From CATOSP01 sp965197545 (GTDB lineage: Bacteria > Chloroflexota > Dehalococcoidia > Lucifugimonadales > UBA3495): DNA of 64,000 nucleotides. The stretch covers positions 5,678 through 69,677 of the forward strand of contig CBDANJ010000005.1 in assembly GCA_965197545.1 (NCBI GenBank). Direction: 5' to 3'. This document shows positions 54,187 to 62,187 of the stretch, in pieces (position 1 is the stretch's first letter; each line of letters begins with the position of its first letter). A model generated the notes under the pieces. The model saw only the letters and a program-made list of their open reading frames with translations. It did not search any database and was not told the origin of the DNA. Made by a program: the position numbers and the translations under genes.

Positions 54187-54489
54187 ATCATCTCCGGTAG
54201 ACTTCACCTCGACCACGCCGCACTCCGGCGTCTGTCCCTCGCGCGGCTGGCCCTTCTGCGCCTGCTTCGCCGCATAGAGGCCGAAGTCAGGATGCCCCGC
54301 GCCCTGATCAGCAAGTTCGCCGACGCAGAACACCTTCGGCCTGAGCGTCGCGCCGACGGCGTTCAACAGATTGGTGAGAGGCCCGTAGCTTGATCGCTCC
54401 CCAGTCGCTCCGCCCGACGCGCGCACCCGCCCAAGATCGGCGAAGTAGGTCTCAACCGCCGCCGTCAGTTTCGTGTTCGTTCCCGTCAT
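54187..54489 (-). pseudogene. N-terminal stub of a DNA methyltransferase/restriction protein
   Basis: About 101 codons from MTGTNTKLTAAVETYFADLG: LLNAVGATLRPKVFCVGELA, GHPDFGLYAAKQAQ and GVVEVKSTGDD match the start of type IIG/ISP-like enzymes. The Tn3 right end cuts it, adding a foreign tail, and no downstream part exists in the window. Confidence 0.75.
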
Positions 54490-54593
54490 CGCATGTGCGC
54501 CCGTCCAGCCCTGGCCGCGTGGCACAAATCAGCGGGGGTCACTCCCCGGCACCTTCCGCTCATCGATGCAACTTCTACAACAGATGTACACGT

Positions 54594-54839
54594 TCAAGAT
54601 TTGGGGATTTGCTCGATCAGGGGCTTGCCGCGCGCTTTAAAGAGCAAGTCAAGCGCTTCTTCGAGAAGCTGCTGAACGGTGCTGTTCTCCTCCACTGCCA
54701 AGTGACGCAGCTGCGTGGAGACGGCGGGGTCGAAATAGCCACCGATGTGCTTGCGCCGGTTGTTCCCACTGCGCGGTCGGGTGGCGGTTGGTGCTGGTTC
54801 CTGGTTGGTCTGAAGCGCTTTCGCAAACTTGTTAGCCAT
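54594..54839 (-). CDS. RHH-type partition partner
   Basis: 81 residues from MANKFAKALQTNQEPAP: disordered basic N-terminus, then GGYFDPAVSTQLRHLAVEEN and STVQQLLEEALDLLFKARG, a ribbon-helix-helix as in ParG-type centromere-binding proteins. It overlaps the parA end by 8 bp, so the pair is one operon. Intact. Confidence 0.8.
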   Translation of the reverse strand: MANKFAKALQTNQEPAPTATRPRSGNNRRKHIGGYFDPAVSTQLRHLAVEENSTVQQLLEEALDLLFKARGKPLIEQIPKS

Positions 54840-55491
54840 TGGATCGAACTCCATTGTTTGATGGTGTGCTGCACAGGTGCACACAATTACTTATGAACTC
54901 GTGCAATCGTTCTACTTCGGCGGCGGCCTTTCCCCCCGGCTCAAATTCCTTGGCCGCCTGGCCGCTAATCAGCGCCCTTGCAAACGCCACGCGGTTGCCG
55001 AGTTGCACAGGACAGACTTCGACGGCAAGACCAGCAATCGCATCGGCGGCTTGAGCGGCATCCTGCCCCATCGGCGCAACCGCATTGATCACCACACAAA
55101 CTGGCGTTCCTGTGGTGCGAACGAAACGCAATGTGTTCGCGATCACCTCCAGATCCAAAATTGCGGGCCGGCAGGGGATCAGCACCAAGTCTGCGGCCTT
55201 AGCAGCCTCCAGCGCGGCGCTGTCAGAATGGGGGGCCGTGTCCAGATAAAGGATTTCGCCTCCTGTCTCCTCCACCCGAGTTGCTTCATGGCTGAGACGG
55301 CTCGCATGGGCCGAGAGCACAACGGGTAACTCGGCTCGGCGGCGGTCAGACCAATTGGCGGCGGAGGCCTGGGGGTCGAGGTCGATCACCGCCGTATTGC
55401 GCCCAGCCCTTGCGGAAGCCACAGCCAGGTGCAGGGCAATTGTCGTTTTTCCCGATCCCCCTTTCTGGCTGACAATGGCGATGGTCTTCAC
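54832..55491 (-). CDS. parA: ParA-family partition ATPase 2
   Basis: 219 residues, GTG start (MKTIAIVSQKGGSGKTTIAL). Walker A KGGSGKTT, A' IDLDPQASA, B LYLDTAPHSD. ParF-type ATPase. It has its own RHH partner, unlike ParA at 25977. The operator lies just upstream. Distinct from ParA 1 along its length, so a second partition system. Intact. Confidence 0.95.
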   Translation of the reverse strand: MKTIAIVSQKGGSGKTTIALHLAVASARAGRNTAVIDLDPQASAANWSDRRRAELPVVLSAHASRLSHEATRVEETGGEILYLDTAPHSDSAALEAAKAADLVLIPCRPAILDLEVIANTLRFVRTTGTPVCVVINAVAPMGQDAAQAADAIAGLAVEVCPVQLGNRVAFARALISGQAAKEFEPGGKAAAEVERLHEFISNCVHLCSTPSNNGVRSNG

Positions 55492-55513
55492 GAGACTGCT
55501 TCCTGTTTTGCAG

Positions 55514-55536
55514 GATTGAATATATGCACAGATTCA
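55514..55536 (-). promoter_or_regulatory. parA-2 operator/promoter
   Basis: An imperfect inverted repeat (attgaat ... attcaa) around a tatatt box lies 23 bp before the GTG. A near-copy with perfect 9-bp arms sits at 56566-56593. Likely repressor or centromere site. Confidence 0.5.
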
Positions 55537-55719
55537 AGTGTACCAAATTGCAAGTATGAGATCTAGAAATTGTGCAGGATATATCTGCCCATACAGGGCG
55601 TTCCCCTCGGGCCTGCTTGGACTCCAGCCGCTCGATCTTTCAGGAGGGTTAAAGTTTATAGTCTCTAAAATCCTTCCAGTTCAGGGGGGCTTGCTCGATA
55701 TCGTTTTCAGTGATGGTGG

Positions 55720-56139
55720 TTACGGTGTTTCCCAGGGGTTGATGACGTCGACGTCCAGTCCGTCGAAGTCCCCTATATTCCGCGTTGCGATCGAGAGGTG
55801 GTGGGCTTTGGCTGTCCCAGCGATCAACGCATCACCCAGATGCAGCACGCGCCCGGACAGGTGAGCTTGCGCTCGAAGCTGGGCGGCCCACTCCGCCTCT
55901 TTACGCTTCACCGGCAGGACCTGGTCTTCGTACTCCTCTATGAATTTCAACAGGGCTTGCCGCAAGCCATCTCGACGACGTCCCTGTGGGAGGAGTTGCA
56001 AGCCGAATTCCAGCTCATGCAGCACGACTGGCGACAGCCACAGATTGTCCTGTTCCGATAGAAATACGGTGACCCCTGGGTCCGGCGACTCTTTCGTCAG
56101 CTCCGAGACCACGTTGGTGTCCAATAGAAATCCGGTCAC
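55720..56139 (-). CDS. vapC: VapC-family PIN-domain RNase toxin
   Basis: 139 residues: FLLDTNVVSELTKE (first Asp), LHELEFGLQLLP (Glu), LHLGDALIAGTA (Asp) and IATRNIGDFDGLDVDVINPW (last Asp). All four acidic ligands of a Mg2+-dependent RNase are present. Four-base overlap with the antitoxin. Intact toxin. Confidence 0.94.
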   Translation of the reverse strand: MTGFLLDTNVVSELTKESPDPGVTVFLSEQDNLWLSPVVLHELEFGLQLLPQGRRRDGLRQALLKFIEEYEDQVLPVKRKEAEWAAQLRAQAHLSGRVLHLGDALIAGTAKAHHLSIATRNIGDFDGLDVDVINPWETP

Positions 56140-56420
56140 GTGCCTTGCCCGTCGACGAATGGAATCTCACGTCCTGTCTCACGACGGCTCGGGATTTCAA
56201 GCTCTATCCCACGCGGAATGTTATCAACTAGCCACTGGCCGAGAGGTTTCCGTGTTCGCGTTTTTGCATGCCATACGGGGGCGGGCACAACGACGAACGG
56301 CTTGCGTGCGCCGATATGCTGCGGCCCCTCTTCTTCGGCAAGACGCAGGATCTCAGACAGGCGCGCCTTGGCCTCGGCAACGGTCCAGACGCGATGGGGC
56401 TTAGCATGTTGGTCGGTCAT
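56136..56420 (-). CDS. vapB: Phd/YefM-type antitoxin paired with VapC
   Basis: 94 residues from MTDQHAKPHRVWTVAEAKAR, behind a ggaggg site; 19 earlier codons are unlikely. VAEAKARLSEILRLAEEEG and ARKPFVVVPAPVWHAKTR fit the Phd fold. It overlaps vapC by 4 bp. The C-terminus (IPRGIELEIPSRRET) would wrap the toxin. Intact. Confidence 0.9.
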   Translation of the reverse strand: MTDQHAKPHRVWTVAEAKARLSEILRLAEEEGPQHIGARKPFVVVPAPVWHAKTRTRKPLGQWLVDNIPRGIELEIPSRRETGREIPFVDGQGT

Positions 56421-56444
56421 ATACCCTCCAATCGATTCGTAGTA

Positions 56445-56457
56445 GTCTAATATAGAC
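56445..56457. promoter_or_regulatory. vapBC operator over the -10
   Basis: gtctaatatagac is a 13-bp palindrome (arms gtcta/tagac) 24 bp before the antitoxin start. On the minus strand it contains tatatt, so repressor binding would block the promoter. Confidence 0.6.
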
Positions 56458-56526
56458 CAGATTAAACACTGAATCAAGAGGCCTCATATCAGCTGTTTGC
56501 AAGGTTTGGGATCGACCGCTGTCCAA

Positions 56527-56640
56527 TCCCCCTTTCTGGCTGACAATGGCGGCCTCTTGTTTGCAGAATTGAATACATGCACAGATTCAATTCTGCTTTG
56601 TTGCAAGTTATGAATTATAGAAATTGCGTAGGATTGAATT
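56527..56640 (-). repeat. Direct duplicate of the parA-2 start and operator
   Basis: Repeats the parA-2 5' end and upstream region (55465-55590) with a small deletion: ccccctttctggctgacaat, then gaattgaat and attcaattc at 56566-56593. It lies on the other side of vapBC. Confidence 0.75.
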
Positions 56641-56733
56641 TTCTTAGCTGGAGGTCGGTCGCACGGGAAGGGTCAGCTTCACCTACAAAAATGTCCATTG
56701 GCGTCTGGGTCCTGTGGGAGAATAGAAGCCCTG

Positions 56734-57711
56734 GTGTGCAAACGAGACGGCTTGATTCCCATTGCTGAAGTCTTCGGCAGACTGGATGGCCCGGTGAAGG
56801 CGATCCGCGAAGCCACGCCCCAGGCGCTCCACCACTTCACCCAGGCCGATCAAGTGAACCTGCTTGTTTCGGCCAGCGAAGCGGACGCCGATCTCGGCTT
56901 CATGGCGCGGCTGATGGCGCTGTGCTCCCTGCCCCGCACCAACCCCGGCAACCAGATTCTTTACAAGCGGGTCAACGGCCCGTACAAGCTCATCATGATT
57001 TCAGGCGGCAACACCAAACTCCCCTATGGCAATCTCCCACGATTACTGCTGGCCTGGGTATGCACGGAGGCGGTGCGGACCCAAAGCCGTGAGCTTGTCC
57101 TGGGGAAGTCGCTTTCCGAGTTCATGCGAACGCTCGGTATGGAGCCGGTCGGCGGGGGTGCGACGGGTGCTCGAACCCGCCTCCGCAACCAGATGCGGCG
57201 GCTCTTCAGCGCTCATGTCCGGTTGATCCACGTGCATGAGCATGGCGAGCAGTTTGTTTCCTCGGCCATCGCCGACCGAGGCGAGTTCTGGTGGAACGAA
57301 CGCAAGCCCGATGAGCCGGTACTGTTTGACAGCAAAATTCGGCTGGGTGAAGACTTCTTCAACGAGATCATCCGCCACCCGGTGCCGATCGACATGAACA
57401 CCCTCACAGCCCTCAAGCGTTGCACCCTGGGCCTGGACCTCTACCTGTGGCTGACCTACCGGACATTCAGCTTGAAGCGCCCGCTACGGCTCACGTGGAA
57501 GCAGTTGTACTGCAAGTTTGGAACGGACCCCGCCAAGTCGGACAACAAATTCATCGTTCGGAACTTCCGCCAAAATGTTCTACGGGAATTGAAGAAGATC
57601 AAGCTCGCCTGGCCGGAACTGAACTACTCGACGGCTCTGGGCCTTCTGATCCTGCATCCCTCGACCCCGGTCATCCCTCCGGCAACCGATCCGTTGCGCT
57701 TCGCTGAATAG
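56734..57711 (+). CDS. repA: Plasmid replication initiator RepA, intact copy 2
   Basis: 325 residues starting GTG at 56734 (VCKRDGLIPIAEVFGRLDGP), matched to the start of the 30955 copy rather than the upstream ATG. Same blocks as copy 1 plus EPVGGGATGARTRLRNQM. The 2044 fragment is more similar to this type. Origin follows at 57712. Most likely the working initiator of a replicon, with ParA-2 and mobilisation genes beside it. Confidence 0.95.
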   Translation: MCKRDGLIPIAEVFGRLDGPVKAIREATPQALHHFTQADQVNLLVSASEADADLGFMARLMALCSLPRTNPGNQILYKRVNGPYKLIMISGGNTKLPYGNLPRLLLAWVCTEAVRTQSRELVLGKSLSEFMRTLGMEPVGGGATGARTRLRNQMRRLFSAHVRLIHVHEHGEQFVSSAIADRGEFWWNERKPDEPVLFDSKIRLGEDFFNEIIRHPVPIDMNTLTALKRCTLGLDLYLWLTYRTFSLKRPLRLTWKQLYCKFGTDPAKSDNKFIVRNFRQNVLRELKKIKLAWPELNYSTALGLLILHPSTPVIPPATDPLRFAE

Positions 57712-58000
57712 CCTTTCCCCGGCCTCTCAGCGGCCCGTCAGCGGCCTCATTGCATCGAGTTGGACTCTATAGGTATGCCCCGTTCTTGAATCATCAGAGG
57801 ACGCAAATCGCCTATTTCCACAGGGTTGTGCGATTCCGGGGAGTTTTCCAGGAATAAAACCCTTCACTGAAAACCCCGGTCTTTGGAATAAAACCATTCA
57901 CCCGCCCCCCGGTCTTTGGAATAAAACCCTTCACCATACAAGTAGTAAGAACAAATAGTACAGAACAAGTAGTAGTAGCGACGACTACTGTGGATAAATC
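57712..58000 (+). other. oriV: Plasmid origin region 4 with 33-34 bp iterons
   Basis: ggaataaaacccttcac and variants start at 57851, 57885 and 57918 (periods 34 and 33). caagtagta-type boxes follow, then the core 57966-57998 ending tgtggataaa, the complement of DnaA box TTTATCCACA. The iteron sequence differs from origin 2, matching the different RepA type. Confidence 0.8.
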
Positions 58001-58368
58001 AATCGGATCAAAAAACCACAAGAGACGCCAGCGAGCCCTGAGAAACGGCCAAAATCCTTCCTTTTAGGAGTGGAAACCAAGGAATCGGTGGGACAGGGCT
58101 GTCCGAGAACGGCTTGCACAAACAAACGGTTCTGTAACCCCCTGGTCCACCCCCCGGCCCTTTTGCAGAGTCTATCAATAGATATATTTGTATTTATTTG
58201 TACCAGGGCTTCTTCGGAGTCCGGCAAAGCGGCTCGCCTGTCAAGTGGCGAAGGCCGTTGATCGAGACGCTGGAACCAGGGTTGCCGTTGCCCTTGCGCA
58301 GACACCATGGGATAGGATATTTTAATTAGAAGAGAGCAAGATGTGTTTTTGTTTCACATAAACTCTTG

Positions 58369-58400
58369 CCAGGGGGCGATCCCCCTGGACCCCTGAGAGT
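58369..58400 (+). other. oriT: Putative oriT
   Basis: ccaggggg/ccccctgg inverted repeat (58369-58388) is followed by acccctgagagtcgggg, just 27 bp before mobC. This arrangement of a hairpin next to a GC-rich nic region before mobC is typical of mobilisable plasmids. The exact nic site is unknown. Confidence 0.55.
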
Positions 58401-58414
58401 CGGGGAGGGAAACC

Positions 58415-58756
58415 ATGGCGAGGCCACGGCTGGGAGAGGAGGAACGGCGGACACGCACGATCGGCGTGCGGGTGACGGAGGCCGAGGCGGCGGAGCTGCG
58501 GGAGCGAGCGCAGGCGGCGCGGCTCTCGGTGGGAGCCTACCTGCGTCGGCGGGCGCTGGGGCAGCGGGTGCGGATCGCGGCAGAGCTGCGGCTCGGGGCG
58601 GCGGAGCTGCGGGAGCTGAACCGGATCGGGGTGAATCTCAATCAAATGGCACGGGCGCTCAACTCGGGAGCCGTGTCGTTGCCGGCAGAGATCCAGGCGG
58701 CGGTCGAGCGAGTAGGGGAGCTGGTGGCCAAGTTGCTGGCCGGGGAGAGGGAGTGA
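58415..58756 (+). CDS. mobC: MobC-family relaxosome accessory protein
   Basis: 113 residues: TRTIGVRVTEAEAAELRERA, LSVGAYLRRRALG, ELNRIGVNLNQMARALNSG, the MobC pattern. It opens the DNA at oriT and helps the relaxase. A ggaggg site precedes ATG. Its stop overlaps the relaxase start (TGATG). Intact. Confidence 0.93.
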   Translation: MARPRLGEEERRTRTIGVRVTEAEAAELRERAQAARLSVGAYLRRRALGQRVRIAAELRLGAAELRELNRIGVNLNQMARALNSGAVSLPAEIQAAVERVGELVAKLLAGERE

Positions 58757-60138
58757 TGGTGGTCAAGATGTCCTCGCCGGGGCGCTCGTTCGGTGGAGTG
58801 ACGGATTACTGCCTGCACGATCCGCGAATGCCGGGGGAGGCCCACCATCCCGAGAGCGCGGAGCGGGTGGAGTGGACCGAGACCCGCAACCTGGCGACGA
58901 GCGAGGGAGAGCGGGCGGCGCGGATCATGGCGGCCACGGCCGAGGCGTCCCCGGAGCTAAAACGCCTGGCAGGCGCGGCGGCGACCGGGCGAAAGCTCGA
59001 GAAGCCGGTGTGCCATTACTCGCTGAACTGGGCCAAGGAGGAGAAGCCGGACCGGCAAGAGATGCTGCGGGCTGCGGAGAGGAGCCTGAAGGCGCTGGGG
59101 ATGGAGAGGCACCAGGCGCTGATCGTGTCTCACCGGGACGGGCAACCCCATGTGCATGTGATCGCGAACCGGGTGGACCCGGAGAGCGGGAAGGCGGCGG
59201 GGTTGAACCGGAGCCAGCTGAAACTTTCGAAGTGGGCCGAGGGGTACGAGCGGGGGCAGGGGAAAATCCGATGTCCGCAGCGGGAGAGGAACAACAAGCG
59301 GCGAGAGGCGGGGGAGCGGGTGGTGGATGGGCGCGGGCATTCGGGAGGCCGCTTCAGGCGGGAGCGGATGAGTCCGCAGCGGGAGCCAAGGGAAAGGATT
59401 CCGGCACAGCGGGAAGGACCGGAGCGGGAGCGAGCGGCCTGGCAGCGGGCGGAGGAGCGCATGCACTGGGAGCGGATTCAGCAGTGGCGGCGGAAGGATC
59501 TCGGGAAACTGGAGAGGCGGAGCAAGCGGGAGTGGTCGGAGCTTTACGGGCGTCAAGAGCGGCAGCAGCGGCAGCTGGCGAAAGACTGCCATGGGGTGTT
59601 AGGGCGCTTCCGGGCTTGGCGGGAACTGGGTGGCAAACTGCGAGAGATCGGTGGGACGATCCGGGGACGCACGGAAGTGCTGGGGCGCTTTCGGGCGGTG
59701 CTGGAGACCCGGCAACGCTTGGAGCGGATCTCGCTTGGGAAAGCGCATTCGGAAGCGGTGCGTAAGATCGAGAGCTTGGCGGGAGAATTCTACCGCGGCG
59801 GCATGGAAGGGGCAGAGGGACGGGCGGGTGAGGCGACGAGGAGGGACCCACTCGCAGTGTATGACCGTTACCGTGGCGGAGACCGGTACAGGCTCAAGCG
59901 CTCGGCGTTAGAGGAGCGGATGGAGCAGGTGCGGGAGTTCGACGGAGAGCAAGCCTACGAGAAGATGATGCGGGACATGGAGAAGGCCGACCAAGAAAAG
60001 GCCAGGCAAGCGGAGAGGGCCAGGCAAGTGGAGAGGGCAAGGCTGGAGTGGGCTAGGCAAGAGACGGCAAGGCAAAGCAAGGAGCGGCGTGGGCCGGAAC
60101 GCAGCGGACCGGAGCGGGACTTTGGGCCCAGCCGCTAG
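58756..60138 (+). CDS. mobA: Relaxase/mobilisation nuclease
   Basis: 460 residues starting MVVKMSSPGRSFGGVTDYCL at the TGATG overlap; the upstream in-frame extension through mobC is spurious. HUH motif: HYSLNW and HRDGQPHVHVIANRV, with the Tyr candidate in the N-terminal TDYCLH. The C-terminal half is a highly charged coiled coil ending ERDFGPSR. The nuclease nicks oriT and is carried with the strand. Intact. Confidence 0.93.
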   Translation: MVVKMSSPGRSFGGVTDYCLHDPRMPGEAHHPESAERVEWTETRNLATSEGERAARIMAATAEASPELKRLAGAAATGRKLEKPVCHYSLNWAKEEKPDRQEMLRAAERSLKALGMERHQALIVSHRDGQPHVHVIANRVDPESGKAAGLNRSQLKLSKWAEGYERGQGKIRCPQRERNNKRREAGERVVDGRGHSGGRFRRERMSPQREPRERIPAQREGPERERAAWQRAEERMHWERIQQWRRKDLGKLERRSKREWSELYGRQERQQRQLAKDCHGVLGRFRAWRELGGKLREIGGTIRGRTEVLGRFRAVLETRQRLERISLGKAHSEAVRKIESLAGEFYRGGMEGAEGRAGEATRRDPLAVYDRYRGGDRYRLKRSALEERMEQVREFDGEQAYEKMMRDMEKADQEKARQAERARQVERARLEWARQETARQSKERRGPERSGPERDFGPSR

Positions 60139-60192
60139 GTTTGGTCTTGCTTGAAGGCGTTAAAGAATAGGCCGAACGGATTGGGAGGAAGC

Positions 60193-60291
60193 ATGAGCGG
60201 AGAGATACTTGCAATTTTGGCGGTGGGGGTGGCCTTGGCCGGGGTGATCCTGACCAGCAATCGCGGTGGTGGAAATCCGGGGTCCGAGTAG
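60193..60291 (+). CDS. 32-residue hydrophobic microprotein, cut by an inverted repeat
   Basis: MSGEILAILAVGVALAGVIL is one membrane helix; the last five residues and stop come from the Tn3-derived element's left end. The gene usually continues as a coiled-coil tail in related small proteins, so this is a truncated form. gggaggaag precedes the ATG. Confidence 0.5.
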   Translation: MSGEILAILAVGVALAGVILTSNRGGGNPGSE

Positions 60292-60348
60292 CAATGGAAC
60301 GAAAACCTGGTGTTTTCGGAGATCATGCCGTTTCTGTGCGTGACCGCT

Positions 60349-61269
60349 CTAGCGGCGTGGATGCTTCCCACGCCTCGCCTGGTCGTGCTCGGCGGTGAGT
60401 CGGGCAACCGCTTTGGTCCCCGGACGCACATAGCGCGAGAGCGTCCGGAGGTCTCGATGGCGTGACTTCGCCATGAGCAGGGGCGCCGAGACGCCGTCCT
60501 CGCCGAGATGGGTCAGCGCACTGTGGCGAAGTTGGTGAAGTGTCCATTGCCCTCCCGATGCTTCACGGAACAAAGACCACGCCCGCTGGTAGGACAGCCG
60601 CCCCCGGCCGTCGGGGCTTCGATCGAGCTCGGCCGGAACGACGTTGGGCAGACCCGCGGTCACAAAGAGCGGACCTCGGCGGCGGCCGGCCAGGTAACGG
60701 GGGAGGAGCCGTGCCGTCGCCGCGTCCCACACGATGATCTCCCGGTGGCCGCCCTTGCCGCTGATCGCCGCACGTTTACGGCCTACATCGAGATTTTCGA
60801 CGTCCAGGGCGAGGACCTCGCTGGCCCGCGCGGCCGTTGCGTAGAGCATGCGCCACAGGGCTTTCTCGCGCAGCCCGATATCGGCGCGAGTCCACAGCGT
60901 ATCGAGCGCCTCGAAGGGGATCGCCCGTGTCTCATCCCGCGGGGTGCGACGCCGCTCCAGGCTCGCGGTCGGGTCGCGCTTGAGCCAACCCTGGCGCTGG
61001 CAGTAGCCGATAAGAACCCGGGACGCGGCGAGTCTTGCGTTCCAGGTCGCCGGGGCCGCCTTTCCCCAGCACCGGGTGAGCCAGTGTCGGAGCTTGACGG
61101 GGGTGAGGGCCGTGACCGGCATCTCGGTACCGAACGCCTGGAGCAGGGAGCCATAGGTTGCTCGATAGGCACGGCGCGTCGCCGGCGCCAGATCACGGTC
61201 GGCAAAGAAGGCCTCGACCGCGGCCCCGAGGGTCGTTTTCGAGGAGTGAAGATGAGCAAGGGAGGCCAT
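60349..61269 (-). CDS. Tyrosine recombinase (TnpI-like)
   Basis: 306 residues: SAM-like N-terminal domain (LAPATRRAYRATYGSLLQAF), then R in YATAARASEVLALDV, K in ISGKGGHRE, HQLRHSALTHLG (H and R), RHRDLRTLSRY (catalytic H and Y). All catalytic residues are present. It probably resolves cointegrates of the carrier element at sites in 61282-61389. Intact. Confidence 0.93.
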   Translation of the reverse strand: MASLAHLHSSKTTLGAAVEAFFADRDLAPATRRAYRATYGSLLQAFGTEMPVTALTPVKLRHWLTRCWGKAAPATWNARLAASRVLIGYCQRQGWLKRDPTASLERRRTPRDETRAIPFEALDTLWTRADIGLREKALWRMLYATAARASEVLALDVENLDVGRKRAAISGKGGHREIIVWDAATARLLPRYLAGRRRGPLFVTAGLPNVVPAELDRSPDGRGRLSYQRAWSLFREASGGQWTLHQLRHSALTHLGEDGVSAPLLMAKSRHRDLRTLSRYVRPGTKAVARLTAEHDQARRGKHPRR

Positions 61270-61281
61270 CGGGGGGTCCCA

Positions 61282-61389
61282 ACGAGAGATAATCCTCAGG
61301 GTTCGTTCGGCTCTTCGCGCCCTGACATCCTTGCGTTACATACAGTCGAGGTGTATTCACAAGAGATACACTAGCGAATTATCTCTCGT
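61282..61389. promoter_or_regulatory. Putative recombination (irs/res) site
   Basis: acgagagataat at 61282 and its complement attatctctcgt at 61378 flank gtgtat ... atacac (61351-61371, 9-base spacer). The arrangement between recombinase and tnpA start is what a TnpI-type site should look like. Confidence 0.55.
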
Positions 61390-61407
61390 AGTTCTAGCCT
61401 TCCTCCT

Positions 61408-61616
61408 ATGCCGGTTGATTCCCTCACGACCGCGCAGGAGCAACGCTACGGCCGCTTCGCCGGCGAGCCCACCCCGAGGACATCGAGCGTCTTTCCCCGC
61501 TGGTTCACGAGCACATCAACCTTCACGGGCGCTATTACTGCGGCCTGACCGAGGCGCTGCAACGCGGTGAGCTCCGAGCCCTTAGAGACCCGCGAGATGC
61601 AATTCAGGAACTCTAA
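61408..61616 (+). pseudogene. tnpA: Tn3 tnpA internally deleted to both ends
   Basis: MPVDSLTTAQEQRYGRFAGE is the TnpA N-terminus; after a frame change ERLSPLVHEHINLHGRYYCG and GELRALRDPRD are the TnpA C-terminus. About 900 codons are missing between. Different from tnpA at 51178. Confidence 0.85.
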
Positions 61617-61673
61617 TTGCCCCCGGGACGAGGCGAAAACACCAGGTTTTCGTTCCATTGCTACTCGGACCCC

Positions 61674-61790
61674 AATCCCTACGGTAAGTACCGATTCGAG
61701 ATCGAGGGTCGAGCGCCAGGTCTCCGACCCCTAAGGAGTCCGGGAAACGACGCTTAGCGTGCGCTTTTGCTCCGTTACTGTCGGAACTCC
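61674..61790 (+). mobile_element. 3' end of tnpA plus IR of the 50382 Tn3 type
   Basis: Matches 54070-54186 with three or four substitutions, including the 38-bp terminal repeat (last cc replacing cccc). It ends at the hicA gene. Confidence 0.92.
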
Positions 61791-61921
61791 TTAACGGAAG
61801 CGCGTCGTCCGTCAGGATGATTAAATCTGTGGTGGCTTCCTCTAGTTCGGACATGGATGAATCCATCGGCTTTGAGCGCGTGGATGAGTTCGCGAGCAGA
61901 AACGCCTTTCGGCAGTTTCAA
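61791..61921 (-). pseudogene. hicA: HicA toxin, truncated
   Basis: TTG start gives MKLPKGVSARELIHALKADG, FIHVRTRGSHHRFNHPDGRR: the HicA dsRBD-like fold with the active His. The end is cut by the Tn3 IR. TTGA overlap with hicB. Confidence 0.75.
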
Positions 61922-62139
61922 GCGCTTACCAAAACGGCGGAAGATTCGGTGGATGTGATGAGAGCATCCGGCGGGATTTCTTTCCCTTCCTCGGCAAGTT
62001 CATCCACGACCATGTGAAGCACCTCGCCGATGTTCTTTACCGCTTCTTCCCGGGTATTACCTCACGTTGCGGCTCCGATGGATTCGAGAGCGGGACAGTA
62101 CGCCCGGAATACGGGTCGTCCGTCCTCGTGCTTGTCAAC
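61918..62139 (-). pseudogene. hicB: HicB antitoxin, stop-interrupted
   Basis: VDKHEDGRPVFRAYCPALES, then TGA in place of a codon before GNTREEAVKNIGEVLHMVVDEL. The normal start is missing. Inactive remnant. Confidence 0.7.
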
Positions 62140-62145
62140 GGAGGG

Positions 62146-62163
62146 CTATTGTAGCTACAATAG
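62146..62163. promoter_or_regulatory. RelB operator
   Basis: ctattgtagctacaatag is a perfect 18-bp palindrome 24 bp before the antitoxin ATG, suited to binding an RHH dimer. Confidence 0.7.
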
Positions 62164-62187
62164 AGCTACATATTGGGAGGTATCCAG

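Larger units (their letters stand above)
60279..61673. mobile_element. Tn3-derived element with 40-bp perfect ends and tyrosine recombinase
   Basis: A 40-bp inverted repeat is perfect at 60279-60318 and 61634-61673. It begins ggggtccgagtagcaatgga, close to the Tn3 consensus. The 5-mer aatcc flanks both ends (60274-60278 and 61674-61678). Inside are an intact recombinase and a tnpA reduced to its two ends. It would move only with transposase in trans. Confidence 0.9.

Noticed and set aside
50377..54191. Target duplication of the Tn3 transposon
   Set aside because: Flanking 5-mers tacta and atcat do not match.
58366..60138. A 590-residue frame fusing a Gly-rich N-terminus to the relaxase
   Set aside because: The upstream part lies in another frame over mobC, and the TGATG overlap with mobC gives a better start at 58756.
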